Assembly: GCA_945643635.1 (NCBI GenBank)
Contig: CALZFC010000057.1
Coordinates: forward strand, 1-64,000
DNA length: 64,000 nucleotides
Direction of reading: 5' to 3'
Origin: Allodiplogaster sudhausi
Taxonomy: Eukaryota; Nematoda; Chromadorea; Rhabditida; Diplogasteridae
Shown here: one piece after another, positions 24,270 through 36,734 of the stretch
Position numbering within the stretch: the first letter of the stretch is position 1
How the letters are laid out: each line of letters begins with the position of its first letter
Notes under the pieces: model-generated
What the model was told of the DNA's origin: nothing
Seen by the model: only the letters and a program-made list of their open reading frames with translations
Databases searched by the model: none
Position numbers and translations under genes: made by a program

Positions 24270-24545
24270 TTGCAAATGACGCGGATTGTTGACGGCGTCC
24301 GTAGAGAGATCGAAACGAGCGGCACACGAATCCAATTCGTGAAAGCGGAGAAGCCAACGGAGGGCCTGGAGAGGCACGAAGAGAGGACACAAGCAACAGC
24401 TGCTGAAAATGGGCGATTTACATATAACTTGATCTGTCTGTCGACAAGGAAGAATACGCCGCGAAATTATATCTATATTTTAGCTTTAAAAAGAGGTCGA
24501 GAGCCCATGGATGAATTTTTTTATTTATCTATTAGCTTGAGTTAA
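24270..24545 (+). pseudogene. F-box-family exon 9 copy lacking its acceptor
   Basis: It reads QMTRIVDGVRREIETSGTRI and FVKAEKPTEG, then continues open for about 50 further codons before a stop. The sequence before ATG has no AG acceptor and is A/T-rich, so the copy is cut at its 5' end. Confidence 0.5.
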
Positions 24546-24764
24546 CATTTTAAAAAATCACATTAAAGCTGTTACACCTTTCTGGTGAGCATTTTTTTTT
24601 TACAAATAAGACATTTTTTAAACGCGGTTCTGATGTTGAAGAATGCGAGTGTTTTTGTTAGTTTGTCGATATTGTTCAAATCTAGTACCGATTGTGATAC
24701 ATGATTTAATTACTTACATAAGTGTAATGATGTAAACAATGTATATTTATCTTTTTTGCCTTGC

Positions 24765-24907
24765 AGACATCCTTCGTATCATCTCCGCGTACAACGAGTA
24801 AACATCTGCGTGTCGCATCTCTCTCTCCCTCTCTCTATCTCTCTCCCTCTTTCTCTCAGTCTCCCTACCTTTCTATCTCTTCCTCTCTCTCTCTCTCTCT
24901 TCTCTCC

Positions 24908-24959
<52 letters not shown>

Positions 24960-24965
24960 CCTCAT
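24765..24965 (-). repeat. Repeat R2 fragment, copy 6, plus CT tract
   Basis: On the plus strand the reversed R2 3' flank appears (ACATCCTTCGTATCATCTCC, CGAGTAAACATCTGCGTGT), followed by a CT tract at 24817-24960. Confidence 0.6.
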
Positions 24966-25049
24966 ACGATCAGCGAGTGGGATCCTCGATGATGCTATTG
25001 AGAATGGCTGTTGACAGAATAATATGAATAGTATTTAAATTTGATATTT

Positions 25050-25159
25050 ACATGCGTTAGGATAAAAGTGTTCATTGGATTTTAACATTGATGAAGCCCT
25101 CATTCGTGTGAGTGTTTAGAAACTAGTAAGTAATTCTTCCTTTTTCCGTATTTTCCGTA

Positions 25160-25199
<40 letters not shown>

Positions 25200-25640
25200 A
25201 CTCTCTCCAATTCTGTATAGTTTTCAACTTCAATTCCAAACTATCTGTATCCATTTCGTTATTCACCTGCATTTCCTATTCGATTTCACGGTGGTTTTCA
25301 GTATTTATCAGAGAATTTAGACATTCATTGGATGTTCCTATTGATGAGTTCTGCTTCTCATGTGAGAGATTTCACAATCAGAGATTTTAAAGTAAGCAAT
25401 CCTTACGGTTTCCATTTTCGTTTTTTTTTGCTCTGTATCTCTTACTCTCACTCTCTCTCTCTCTCTCTCTTTCTCACACCCTTTTGCTCTTTCACTCTAA
25501 TTCTCTATCTCTTTCGCAAGTTCAATTCCTCTTTGTCTGTATCCCTCTCCCTCTCCACACCTGCATTTCTAGTTTGTCTTTCACGGTTGTTTTCAAGACA
25601 TATCAGAGAATAAAAGTGTTCATTGGATTTTAACATTGAT
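25050..25640 (+). repeat. Repeat R4, several tandem-like copies
   Basis: The motif TTCATTGGATTTTAACATTG occurs near 25072 and 25620. ACGGTGGTTTTCA with TATCAGAGAATT occurs near 25290 and TTTCAAGACATATCAGAGAA near 25593. The same block occurs at 9227-9290, 29030-29115 and, inverted, 44220-44310. Short CT tracts separate the copies. Confidence 0.6.
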
Positions 25641-25919
25641 GAAGCCCTCATTCGTGTGAGTGTTAAGAAACTAATAAGTAATTCTTCCTTTTTCCGTTTT
25701 CTCTCTCTCTCTCTCTCTCTTCTCACTCTCTCTCGCTCTCTCTCTCCCTAGCTCTCTCTCTATCTCTTGCAAACTTTCACTCCATACAACAATTTCCCAA
25801 TGCGATCATACTGCTTTCCTTCTTCCTGGCTTGTTTCCTTTCCCATTCCCATCAATGGATGACGCCGAAGGAGACATTCAGAGAGAAGCCCTCTTCCTCA
25901 ACCACGCCTCTCTTCTCCT

Positions 25920-26104
25920 TCATGTGTTACGTGGCCCGGAGCCCCATTGGCAGCCCCGTCCCCTTGGGGAGAGAGGCTGCCCTCAAGTGCCTGCCAGCTA
26001 ATATTGAGGGGAACAGTGGAAAAGACTGGCAGGCGACCCTGGCTACGGATTCCCCCCCCCCCCCAATGTATTCTATTCCCTTCTGTTTCAGTTCTTGTAA
26101 CTGA
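25920..26104 (+). CDS. Weak candidate coding island, unknown
   Basis: A GC-richer island within repeats reads SPIGSPVPLGREAALKCLPA and NIEGNSGKDWQATLATDS on the plus strand, followed by a run of 12 C. No splice sites stand out. It may be a fragment of an unrelated gene or retrocopy. The minus strand is also open, so strand is uncertain. Confidence 0.2.
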
Positions 26105-26401
26105 TAAACGTTAACGAAAACACCCATTGGTATTAACCGTCAAGATGGAGATCCGAGGTCACATCATATGTACATACGTCACGCTGGCTGCCACAACAAC
26201 ACAAGGGCACCGCTTGACAGATGGTATATTTGTTGAAAAAAAGTTATTTTTTAAAGAATTCAAAAGATCTAACGGAATATAATCCGAATTTCAGACAAAA
26301 TTTGTCAAATTAGTAAGATACTATCACTTTTTTTTCTAATTTTTTCCAAAAGAAAAAAGAAATTATAAAATTATCCTTATACTATTTATATTAATTTACT
26401 C

Positions 26402-26944
26402 TCCCTCTCTCCTTCTCTCTAATTCTCTCTCTCCTTCTCTCTCTCTCTCCACTTCTGTCACTCTCTCTATTTTTGTTCTATCTCCTGAGAAGATGGAGAC
26501 GAGAGAGAAGAGGGAGGCGAGAGGGAAGCGAGAGAGCACGAGCAGAGAGGAGGTGGCGAGACATGGCGACGCTTGGAGGAGAAGAGCCACGAGCGACGGA
26601 TGTTCTCTTCGTCGCATCTGACGGAGAGACGAAGACGGCCAGAGGGGTCCTGAAGAGAGAGGGGAGAGAGAGAGAGAGAGAGAGAGAGAATCGATAGACA
26701 GAGATATAGAGAGGTCTCGCCATCTCTCTCTCTCTCCCTCTCTCCCTCTCTCTCCTCTCTTTCTCCCTCCCTCTCTCTCTCTCTCCTCTCTCTCTCTCAT
26801 TCATTCTCTCTGTCTCCCCCCCTCTCTCTCCGTCTCTCTCTCTCTTTCTCTTTCTCTCTCTTTCTCTCTCTCTCCCTCTCTCTCTTTCTCTCTCTCTCTG
26901 TCTGTCTCTCTCTCTTTCTCTCTCACTCTCTCTCCCCCTCTCTC

Positions 26945-26990
<46 letters not shown>

Positions 26991-26995
26991 CATTG
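26402..26995 (+). repeat. Long CT-rich tract, interrupted by an F-box exon 3 fragment
   Basis: CT-rich at 26402-26475 and 26718-26992. Between them lies the minus-strand exon 3 copy. Confidence 0.85.
26487..26649 (-). pseudogene. F-box-family exon 3 copy (minus strand)
   Basis: A CTTCAG acceptor at 26650-26651 precedes DPSGRLRLSVRCDEENIRRS, LFSSKRRH and an S/P-rich tail. The frame agrees with exon 3 of locus 1. It has no flanking family exons on the same strand. Confidence 0.55.
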
Positions 26996-27575
26996 TCTTG
27001 CTCGTCTCGCGCTCCTTGCCCATCGACGACTCCGCTGCCTTCTCGGAGAGCAACGACGTCACTTTGCATGCTCCTCCAGTGAAAAGGTACAGAGAGGAAA
27101 TCGGAAGAGGAAGTGCGATGAGCTTGTTGGAGCAGATGAAGAGGTGAGTTTTTAAATTAATTAATTTATTAACTAATTAACCAATTTTTTTTGTTAAAAT
27201 CTTTGTATTCACCAATTTCACCATGAGTTATTAATTAGCCTACTTAATAATTTGTACATTTAAAAAACTAAACAAATTTCAATATCAGATTTGTGAATGC
27301 CAGGTGGTTTCCATTAGTGTACGTTAGTATAAAAGGTATTTATTCTATTGTGGAGACGATGTTGCATCGCCTCACAGTCAGCTAATTTTACTACGTCCAT
27401 ATTTGTGAATTATTTTTGGCCCGGCAATTATTATTTCACACCTCCACAGATAATGCAAATGACGCGGATTGTCGATGGCGTCCGGCGGGAGATCGCGACG
27501 ACTGAATTCGTGAAGGGCGCCGAGATCAGAGCTGAAGGAAGAGAATCCAAGAGCGAGCAAGGAAGTGAAGGATGA
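26991..27575 (+). pseudogene. F-box-family exons 8 and 9, broken copy
   Basis: Exon 8 homology (26991-27143) ends RGNRKRKCDELVGADEE before a GTGAGT donor. One base is missing relative to locus 1 near 27028, so the upstream part is out of frame, and its acceptor has been replaced by CT repeats. Exon 9 (27447-27575) has a CCACAG acceptor and reads MQMTRIVDGVRREIATTEFV through RESKSEQGSEG-stop. Confidence 0.55.
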
Positions 27576-27904
27576 GACGACAAGAGGCAGCTGTCACGGG
27601 ATTATGAGGGATTTATAGACTCAGAAAATCGTTTTTCTTCTTTTAAACGCTGTTCTGAAGTTGAAGAATATGAGTGCTTTTCTTCAATATATTGAAGTTT
27701 TTGTTACAGGGTCATAACTGATGATTTTCTAACTTGATCAGAATTTTTTTGAAACGCTGTTCTAATACTCAAGAATGCGAATGTTTTTTTTGTGTTTCTT
27801 TGCCGATATTTTTTCAAATTGAATACTGATTATGATTTATGATTTACATATAATGAAGTGTACGCGTAAAAATGTACATTTTTATCTCAATTTCATCTTT
27901 GCTC

Positions 27905-28120
27905 TGTTTTTGCTGTAAATCACATGAAGATCTGATCTGTCTGTCACTCGTTGCTCTGGCTGTTGATCAAAAGGAACACTTGTAAATCCAGCAGAGAGAA
28001 TGATGACCGAGAAGATGACCGGTTATGAGCCGGTCAGAGATTCGCTTATCTCTCAAGGAGTGGCAGCCGGGGGTGAAAGAGTAACACTCGGCTATGACCT
28101 TCTCGCAGACTCGGATTAAC
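27905..28120 (+). repeat. Conserved block R7, copy 3
   Basis: Same frame ending KEHL-stop at 27985, but the base before the block reads TGCTG instead of TGCAG, so the presumed splice acceptor is missing. The trailing segment with GAGAAGATGACCGGTTATGA is present. Confidence 0.55.
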
Positions 28121-28609
28121 CTCTCTCTCTCTCTTTCTTTGTCTCTGTCTGTCAATCTCTCCCTCTCTCTACATCTCTTTCGATCTTACTCTCTCTCTTT
28201 CTCTGTCTTTGTCTCTCTATCTCTCCCTCTCTCTACATCTCTCTCTCTCTCTATCTATCTCTCTCTCTTTCTATCTCTCTCACTCTCTACATCTCTTTCG
28301 ATCTAGCTCTCTCTCCGCATGTAGATGAAGTTAGATTGCGCCATCAAATCAAGCAACTCTGTTGGCTAAGGGCTGCGTGAGATAAAGAGAGATCTCTTTC
28401 GATCTTACTCTCTCTCTCTCTTTCTCTGTCTTTGTCTCTCTATCTCTACCTCTCTCTACATCTCTCTCTCTATCTCTCTCTCTTTCTATCTCTCTCACTC
28501 TCTACATCTCTTTCGATCTGGCTCTCTCTCCGCATGTAGATGAAGTTAGATTGCGCCATCAAATCGAGCAATTCTGTTGGCTAAGTGCTGCGTGAGATAA
28601 AGAGAGACA

Positions 28610-28649
<40 letters not shown>

Positions 28650-28650
28650 C
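28120..28650 (+). repeat. Direct duplication of a CT-rich unit
   Basis: CTACATCTCTTTCGATCT and GCATGTAGATGAAGTTAGAT both appear near 28288-28335 and again near 28500-28550. The spacing of about 215 bp indicates a local tandem duplication. A GA tract follows. Confidence 0.7.
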
Positions 28651-29534
28651 ATTAAAGAAGTCGCCAAAAGGAACAAGGTGTGAAGGCGGTGGACTGCAAA
28701 GACAAATTACTCCTTGTTCTTTCATATTCCATAAGATATGAACGCGAGTTGCGCCATGCTCGCTCTTCATGCAAGTGTATATTTACAATTATATTATCCT
28801 CCCCTCTTATAATTCTAGTAAGAGAGATAGGCCCAAATACATAGATAACAGTAATAGGATAGGCATAGTAACAGCCATGAAAAGTGTGGCGGAAAAGACT
28901 GTCATGATTGGAGGGGCACCAGGGGAATATCGCAACTACGTAACTATAAATCTCTCTCTCTCCCTCTCTCTGTCTCTTTCCCTCTCTTTCGCTTTTTCTA
29001 CTCAAGCTCATGTTCAGTTCTCTGTGAATCCCTCCCATCCTTTTTGGTCCCGGTGGTTTTCAAAACCCTTTCCCAAGTATTAGAGTATTCATTGGATGTT
29101 GCCAGTGATTGATCTTGTAAATCTTCTTGAAATCTGAAGCCAAGTACTTCTCATTCCTCGCCAGGTATTCCTCTCTCTTTCTCTCTACTTCTATATCCCT
29201 AATTTTTCTCGATCGCTCACCTCTCTCTCTCTCTCTCTCCCTCTCTCTCCCTCTCTTTCTCCCTCATTTATGGCTCCTCCTACTTTAGACCAGCTTGCCC
29301 TGCGCTCTTACTATCATCTGCCCTTGTACGATGTCTGGCAGCTGGAATTATGCTCTCCTTTTAGGCCTTTTCTCCTGGTTTTCACCTGGCACGATAATAG
29401 AATATTAAATACAGTTTTGTTGCCTAAAAAATTCTCAGTTTTTAAGACGAAATAAACCTTTATTCTTAATTAATTAATATAGTGAATGTTTGTTGTTTCT
29501 TCTTACATTATTCTTAGTTCCCCACGCGACAAAT

Positions 29535-29546
29535 GTCGAGAGAGAG

Positions 29547-29591
<45 letters not shown>

Positions 29592-29630
29592 AAGAGAGAG
29601 AAAGTGAGAGAGGGAGGGAGATGAGAGAGA
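29535..29630 (+). repeat. (GA)n tract
   Basis: About 95 bp of GA followed by a GC-rich island (29680-29795) in which I could not assign a gene. Confidence 0.85.
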
Positions 29631-29834
29631 GAGAAGAGTTTCTCAGGCAGAAGTCATTCGATAGTGACGCAGACAAAGGGAACAATCGACGGGGAAGGGC
29701 GTCGGCCCGAGGCGTGGTGGTCGTTGAGTGGAAAGGGAGTCGGGAAGAAGGAGAAATAGCGACCCGGCAGAAGCCGGTCGCTCCCCGGGACTAAGCTAAC
29801 TTATGAGTCATAACTGGATCTTATATCGAAATTC

Positions 29835-30550
29835 ATGTGACATGTCAAGGTGGTTCTGTCAGGCTGATTAACATGAAAGGCAGGGGCTAAAAATCATGCA
29901 TGTTGGTCACAGCGTAGCTAATCACTACAAATATCACTTAATCAATTAAAATTTAATTTATTAATTCACTTTTACTGAAGAAAAATTTGCAAAATCCTTC
30001 ATCGAAAGGAATTGAAATTGAAAGCGATAGCGCAACTCGCTGACCACGTTGCAATGTCGAGACCTACAACGATTGATGAATTTCGAGAATTTCCATGTAA
30101 ATTTTATTCAATGTTCAAAAATACATAATAAATCACAAGGACGAGGGCCGCAATTTTAAAACAGTTTAAAGGAGGTATCCGGGGAATAATTATCCTAAGT
30201 TTTTCTCTATCTGAACATGTTCATCTTGGCGTAAAACATGTATCCAGAAAGTTTGAGCGATTTTCTTCCATTACATTCTGAGCAATAGTAACGTGAAAAC
30301 TGGCGGGTAGAGAATTAGCTACGGTAGGTCAGAGCCGCCCTCCTATTTCACATGCTCTCTCGACCGAGCGACAGGCAACTTTATGAGCGCGCGCATTCAA
30401 ACTCGTTCTCTAGCGCTACTGTAGAATTATTCGCCGGATATTTCCTTTAAGGCTCATTTTTCGATGAGGACTACATAGGAAAATCAGTCAGATCACGATT
30501 GGCTAGGTTAAGAAAATAGACTTCCCTTGTGAAACAAATATCAAGACAAA
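29835..30550 (+). repeat. Repeat R1 copy interrupted by a TTAA MITE
   Basis: R1 landmarks (GGTGGTTCTGTCAGGCTGAT, CGAGAATTTCCATGTAAATT, ATCACGATTGGCTAGG) are present on both sides of the insertion at 30166-30450. Confidence 0.65.
30166..30450. mobile_element. TTAA-flanked MITE, family D, nested in R1
   Basis: TTAA (30166-30169) is followed by AGGAGGTATCCGGGGAATAA. The right end reads TTATTCGCCGGATATTTCCT and then TTAA (30447-30450). Other R1 copies (for example 32085-32110) show the uninterrupted sequence with a single TTAA at this place, so the duplicated target is supported by an empty site. Confidence 0.85.
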
Positions 30551-30557
30551 TTAAACG

Positions 30558-33500
30558 CTGAAAGCAGGAAGAAACTTATCCGATTTCTCCGAAGCCACGC
30601 CCCCTTCGAGGCTGCCTTCCTCGCTGTCGAATCGACTGCGGCGAATGCTACGAAATGGCCAGCTAGGGCGACTGACAATTGACGAGGTTTCTTTTTGTAT
30701 TACACTTTAATTTAATTCATTATGGAGATATCAGCAGGTAGTTAGGGAAAGACTGATAGAGCGAGAGAGCGAGAGAGAGAGAGTGATTTGGATGTAGAAC
30801 TTAATATCAAAAATGCAAGGTAAAAATATACATATGTATATATGTATGTGGTCTAATATATGAATGTAAATTTGCTATAGATGCGAGCTGGTCTGCAAAG
30901 ATCTCCGCTGCTTCACTGCACAACATGACCATCACTTTCACTCTCTCCCTTTCTCTCGTCTTTCTAGCTTGCTCGCGCTCTCTCTCTCTCTCACGATTTC
31001 ATTTTCCTTTTCCGTTCTCCTCCTCAATTTTGCCACCCTACTTCTGTATTTATTTATTTATATAGATTACTACCAATAATGGCAAATGAATTTGTTCTAT
31101 GAAACTGGTGGTTTAGATATTGCTCCCCAACATAAAATGGATTCGAAAAGCGTTGGTATTCATCTTCAGAGTGTCTTCGCAACTATTTCCCTGTTGATAT
31201 TTTTTCTTGATATCTCTCTCGGTCACTCATTCTCTCTCTCTTTCTCTCTCTCTTTCGCACTCTCTAACTCTCTCTCTCTCTAGCTCTCTCTCCCTCTCCC
31301 TCTCTCTCTCAAATTTGATTTATTTTGCCTGAAATTTTTATGTCTTAAAAAAATTGTTTATTTTCATAAAATATAGCAGAAAGAACAAGAGGGGCGAGGT
31401 TGATGAAGAGGGAAACGAAAATCCCTGCTTGTGATTTTCTATGCGTTCGTGAAATATGAACAAAATTTACACTGAAATGCTCGAACTTTATAAATCGTTG
31501 GTTCTGACATTTCAACGTGGTCAGAGAGGCGCAGTTCGTTAGTTGTGATCTAGCTGTCAATTTTCAATTTCGATTCATGTTGATGAAGAATTTTCCTCAC
31601 GGGTTTTGAAGATAAATAATAAATGCAATTTCATTTACTAAATTACTTCCTCAGTGATTAATAATAAACTGCCGCATATAGGACCAAGTATCACCAATCA
31701 TAGTAGCTTTAAACCCCTGCCTTTCAGGCAAATGAGCGCGACAGAACCACCTGGACATCTCGAAATGCATTTCGCATTAATAAAACCGGCGTAAAAAACA
31801 AACATTTAAATAAATATAAGTCTCACGAAATATGAATAACTTAGACATCATAATTTTAAATTGTATTCGATTTTAATTTTCGTATCACTAGAAAGTGCAT
31901 TTATTAATTCAATTTAAAACCACATTGCATTAACAAAATTTTTCATTGAATTGAATCGAAATTGAAAGCGAAAGCGCCTCGCTGACCACATTGAAATGTC
32001 AAAACTATCGATTGATGGATTTCGAGCATATCTATGTAAATTTTAATCAATTTTCAAAAATGATTAAAATTTCCGCAATTTAAAATGGTTTAAGACTCAA
32101 TTTTTTCTCATTTTTCGATGTGGACAACATAACAAAATCAGTGAGATCACGACAATTTGTTTGGGTTAAGAAAGATGCTCCAATCGTAAGACAAAAATCG
32201 AGACAATAGCACTAGAATAATTAAAGAAGGCAATATTCCTAATTAGAGTAATTATTCTAAAGCTTGTTAGAATAAAATATTCTTTGTTATTCAGTGCCTT
32301 CCGTGCGTTGCGCTATAAGCAGGAAGAAACTTCTTCGATTTCTTCGAAGCCACGCCCCCTTCGAGGCTGCCTTCCTCGCTGTCGAATCGACTGCGGCGAT
32401 TGCTACGAAATGGCCAGCTAGAACGACTGATGATTGATGAAGTTTCTTTTCTATGTAACTTAATTTATTCCAATTTTTTATTCGTATTTAAATTTTGAAA
32501 CACTTTTTTCTTCAAAATATATATATATTTTTTTTACAATATTATTTCCCTCAGATTTAGCTTTTATAATAACATAAAGTAAAGGGAAAAATTCGATTCC
32601 AGGAAATCTATATTCTGGAATTCCTTTTTGCAGCTCACTCTGACAGACTCGCTTGTCGCTGGCATCGAGGCAGCAATTGCAGGCGTTTCTTGCACGCATC
32701 TCACAAACAAGCTTTCTTGCTGCGACTTGGCGCGAAAGGTTCTTGTATATTTTATTAATTTCTTTTACATTTTAATCTTTAAATATTTTCTATGAATAAA
32801 AATGTCTTTATGCAACTTCTTGAACAGAAACTTTATATAGTTGTAAGGGCGTTTAACTGTTTCGATAGAGTACATTTGTTGCAATACTCCCGCAACAATG
32901 GTGGTTTGCTGAGAATGAAAATTGTCATAAATATGCTTTATTGTAACTGTAATGATAGTTCGATGCCTAGGAGTATTTTATCGCACAATTCGGAAATAAT
33001 GTGTCAAACATTTGATAATCGGATAATTTCTGTATGTTTTTTTCAGGTTCCGTTCTCTCTGCTTCTCTCGCGGCGTCTCTCGTCTCTCGCTCTCTCTCCT
33101 CTACAACGCGTCCCCCTCCCTCTTCGGAAGACGCTTTTTTGAAGACGTCATCAAGGCTCAGCTCCAACTTCTCGATATTAATAATGTTTGACAATTTCAC
33201 ACTTTTTTCTTTTGGTTCCATAACTTTTTTGATTTTTCATTACTTCATTTGACATACTTTTGGACTACCTCAGCCGCGCAATTAATCTGGGATGAAAAGT
33301 GGGTGCAGTATTCAATAAAATTTGGTAGTCGACCGAAAACGGAAAATTGGAGCTGCTTAAAAAATATTAATTGCACAACAGGTGGATTGCAGTTGTGGCT
33401 CTATTACATAAAAACTGTCGAGCTCGGAAAACTTCGCTATCACACAAGATGGATTGAATACAAATAACACAAACGACTTCATGGGAGCTAGGCAAATTTT

Positions 33501-33662
33501 GGTTTTGTAATGCTGGAAATGAGTTTTTAAATTTCTCTGGTCTCTGGTCCCGACACGCCTTGCCTGACTGATATCGAGTTGCTCGCCAAGAGCGAGCACG
33601 AAAGTGAAGGAAGAGACGCCAAGAGGCAGCTGGCACAGGGTTCCGAAGGATTTCTAATTTGA
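30558..33662 (+). pseudogene. F-box family, locus 2 (scrambled and degenerate)
   Basis: Pieces in order: a 5'-truncated exon 4 (30558-30686, frame intact, RLRRMLRNGQLGRLTIDE); the last bases of an exon 1 (ISR, to 30737); exon 2 cut short (30881-30935, CELVCKDLRCFTAQHDHH); a second exon 4 (32295-32441) with a TAA at codon 8; exon 5 (32634-32738) with a local rearrangement that makes it 105 nt instead of 110; exon 6 (33047-33185), intact and without the RTE; and a fused exon 7/exon 9 (33549-33662). No exon 1 proper or exon 3 is present in order. The order and lesions show this cannot produce the ancestral protein. Confidence 0.6.
31710..32290. repeat. Repeat R1 copies in opposite orientations
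   Basis: 31710-31790 carries the R1 head inverted (GACAGAACCACCTGGACAT). 31950-32290 carries the R1 tail in plus orientation, leading to exon 4. Confidence 0.55.
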
Positions 33663-33784
33663 TCGGAAATTATTTTTGAAACACTGTTCTAATACTGAAG
33701 AATACAAGTGTTATTTTCCTGCTTTGTTGATAATTTTTGTACGTGTAAAATGTATATTTTTTATCGCGATTCCGTCATCGCTCT

Positions 33785-33990
33785 GTTTTTGCTGTAAATC
33801 ACATGAAGATCTGATCTGTCTGTCACTCGTTGCTCTGGCTGTTGATCACAAGGAACACTTGTAAATCCAGCAGAGAGAATGATGACCGAGAAGATGACCG
33901 GTTATGAGTCGCTTATCTCTCAAGGAGTGGCAGCCTGGGTGAAAGAGTGGCACTCCGGAAATGACCTTCTCACAGATGCGGGACTCTTCA
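33785..33990 (+). repeat. Conserved block R7, copy 4
   Basis: KSHEDLICLSLVALAVDHKE with stop at 33864. The preceding bases are TGCTG, not TGCAG. The trailing segment is shortened. Confidence 0.5.
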
Positions 33991-33999
33991 CATGCTCGA

Positions 34000-35260
34000 G
34001 GACGCCATCGATGCGGAACAGATATAGACGGGGGAAATCGCCGTGTAACGAAACAGCTCATGCCTGATAGCAATGAACAAACAGTGATAATTTGCACATT
34101 AATGGTAAACTGAAAGTGGCAAACGATTTACTGTGAAATAATTTATACATACATACATAAAGAGATGTTCATCATTAGATATGTCATTAACTGAACTTAA
34201 TAAAGGATAGTACCAAGGCAAGGCATCATGAACCATATCAAAAGTCAAAATGCAATAAGGGAAACCCTGAGGCAACTGTGTCTGCATATTGATCGGTGAA
34301 GTGGCTAGTTAGACTTGCACTTTGCATGCCCTTGGTACGTGCTCACTTGCACTTTTGGGGTAGTGGAGGATGGCCCCAACGATACAGCCATACAATTGAT
34401 TTATAAAATCAGTTCGAACAGACTGCTAATAGAATGTGAAAAGGAATCATTATTTGCATGTATGTAATATCATACACATGTTCTGGAGTTTTTTTTTATT
34501 ATTCGTTTGTATTTTTTTTAAATTAGAATTTATAGTGATATACAAGAAAACAATAAAAGAAGTATACATACATAAAGCATCCGCACATTTGCGCGCGAGA
34601 CTGCGCAGCCAAAATGTCGGATGCAACCGCAAACATGCTGATTTGCACTGCTGCACCTGGAATATCGAATGGGAAACTTCAGCGCATCCTAAGTTTTCTA
34701 CAATCTATAGTGCATTCGAAAGCTCTTTTCATGATCTATGCAACCATGTAGATTTGGTTCTGGTATTTTGAGGAATGCGTTGTCTGTGCTCTATCGAAGT
34801 TAAACGTCTACAAAAAATTTAAAGTTGGAAATTTTCAATTTTTTATTTTTTAGATGTTTAGAGCATTATCTTGGCTATTATGGAGTAAATTTTCGTTTCA
34901 ATATCTCAACAAAGTGCGGCGCAGTGACCTCAAGCGTGCACCCAACTCGCCCCCATGCGCGACGAGCCTAATAATTCCAGCCGTCATAACAGACTAAAAA
35001 GGCATTTTTCGATTCCCAGACCACGTCCAATCGATTCCTCGTATCAAAACGCATATATATGGAACTTTTGAACAAAATCCAAGCTGGTCGATTTTGGCTA
35101 TGTCCGCGGCCTTTTTGATTCTCTCGCAAATCGCGTCATATATTTTTTTAAATATTATTTTCCATAGATTTTGCGTGCATTTCATAGTGATTAAAAGTAG
35201 GAAAAAAGGAATTCCCGAATAATAAATAATCCTTGTTATTGCAGCACCCTAAGATTTTAG
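34000..35260. other. Mostly unique AT-rich stretch, no gene recognised
   Basis: This stretch is short of microsatellites. A minus-strand frame at 34994-35185 reads AICERIKKAADIAKIDQLGF but has no supporting splice sites. I see nothing I can name. Confidence 0.4.
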
Positions 35261-35264
35261 CCCC

Positions 35265-36100
35265 TGCTTTTCAGGTTAATCATCGCGACAGAACCACCTG
35301 GACATGTCGCATGCTTTTCGCAGACATAAAATTGCTGTAGAAAACATATAACTTAAAATAAGTCTCATGGAATATGAAACAATTATTTTAAACCGTATTT
35401 ACTTTTAACTATTATTATTCTTAAAAAAAATCTAGATAGTTTTGTAGATTGAAAAACTAAAATGCATTTTGTTCGAGTGAGTTTGGGAAAAGTGTTTAGA
35501 AAAGAGAGAGCGCAATTGGCCCGGCCATCTAAAACAATTAAATAGTCTAATTAGGAATATTGTTTAATTGTTCTAGTGCTATTGTCTCGACATTGGTCTA
35601 AGCTTCTTTTCATAACCCAGCTAATTTCTGATCATGGTGATTTTGTTATGTATCACCACCGTCGCTCTTCAGATTTTCTATGCATTGTTGAAAAATGAAC
35701 AACATTTACATAAAAATGCTCGAAATGTATCAATTGTTGATTTTTACATTTCAACGTGGTCAGCGAGGCGCAGCGAATTGTGCTCAAGCTGTCAATTTTC
35801 AATTTCGATTCCCTTTGATGAAGAATTTTTCTTTCAGATTTTGAAGATAATTAATAAATGCAATTTAAATTATTAAATCATTTTTTCAGTGAGTAATAAA
35901 CTGCAACAGGATCTTCCAAGCATGGGTAGTGTTTAGTCCTTGCCTTTCAGTCTAATGAGCGGGACAGAACCACTTGGGCATGCCGCATGCATTTCACATT
36001 CATAAAATTGTGGAAAAAAATCATTTAAATAAATATAATTCTAATGGAATACGAATAATTTAGGCACAATTATTTTAAATTGTATTTGATTTTAATTTTC
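35265..36100 (-). repeat. Two inverted R1 copies
   Basis: GACAGAACCACCTGGACATG at about 35290 and GACAGAACCACTTGGGCATG at about 35965. Each is preceded by a CCTGCCTTTCAG- or CCTGCTTTTCAG-like segment. A partial R1 tail lies at 35530-35640. Confidence 0.6.
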
Positions 36101-36343
36101 TAATCATTAAAAAAATTCCTTCAGCGTTCTATCATTTGGAAAAAAATGGACTGTTTTCATATGAGTTTGAATAAAAGTTTTTACTGAAAAGTAGAAAAGC
36201 GAGAGCTCACAAATATGTACGTCGCCTCGTTCACCATTTCCCGGCGCATTTGATGAATTATTTTATGTCTAATTGTAAGATTCAACCTAAGTTTCCTTTC
36301 AATTTGTTTATAGTGTTTAAAATAAGTCACAACAAATATACAT

Positions 36344-36528
36344 ACATTGAAGGAGAAAGGTGATGAGGTTGAAGAAGAGGGAGACGAGAGAGAAGAGTGA
36401 GACGAGAGGGAAGCGAGAGAGCACGAGCAGAGAGGAGGCGGCGAGACATGGCGACGCTTGGAGGAGAAGAGCCACGAGCGACGAATGTTCTCTTCGTCGC
36501 ATCTGACGAAGTGACGCTGACGGCCAGA
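36344..36528 (-). pseudogene. F-box-family exon 3 copy lacking its acceptor
   Basis: Reads SGRQRHFVRCDEENIRRSWL and FSSKRRHVSPPPLC. The acceptor CAG found in other copies is absent (the region reads TCTTCTGG). The copy is followed upstream by a TA tract. Confidence 0.55.
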
Positions 36529-36547
36529 AGAGAGCCAGAGAGAGGGA

Positions 36548-36700
<153 letters not shown>

Positions 36701-36734
36701 CCCTCCCTCTCTCTCTCTCTCTCCCTCTCTCTCT

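Noticed and set aside
26478..27062. 194-residue R/E-rich minus-strand frame
   Set aside because: It is a microsatellite frame joined to the out-of-frame reading of the exon 3 copy. Only the short exon 3 segment is supported.
29680..29795. GC-rich island as a tRNA or other RNA gene
   Set aside because: No cloverleaf or conserved promoter boxes could be recognised.
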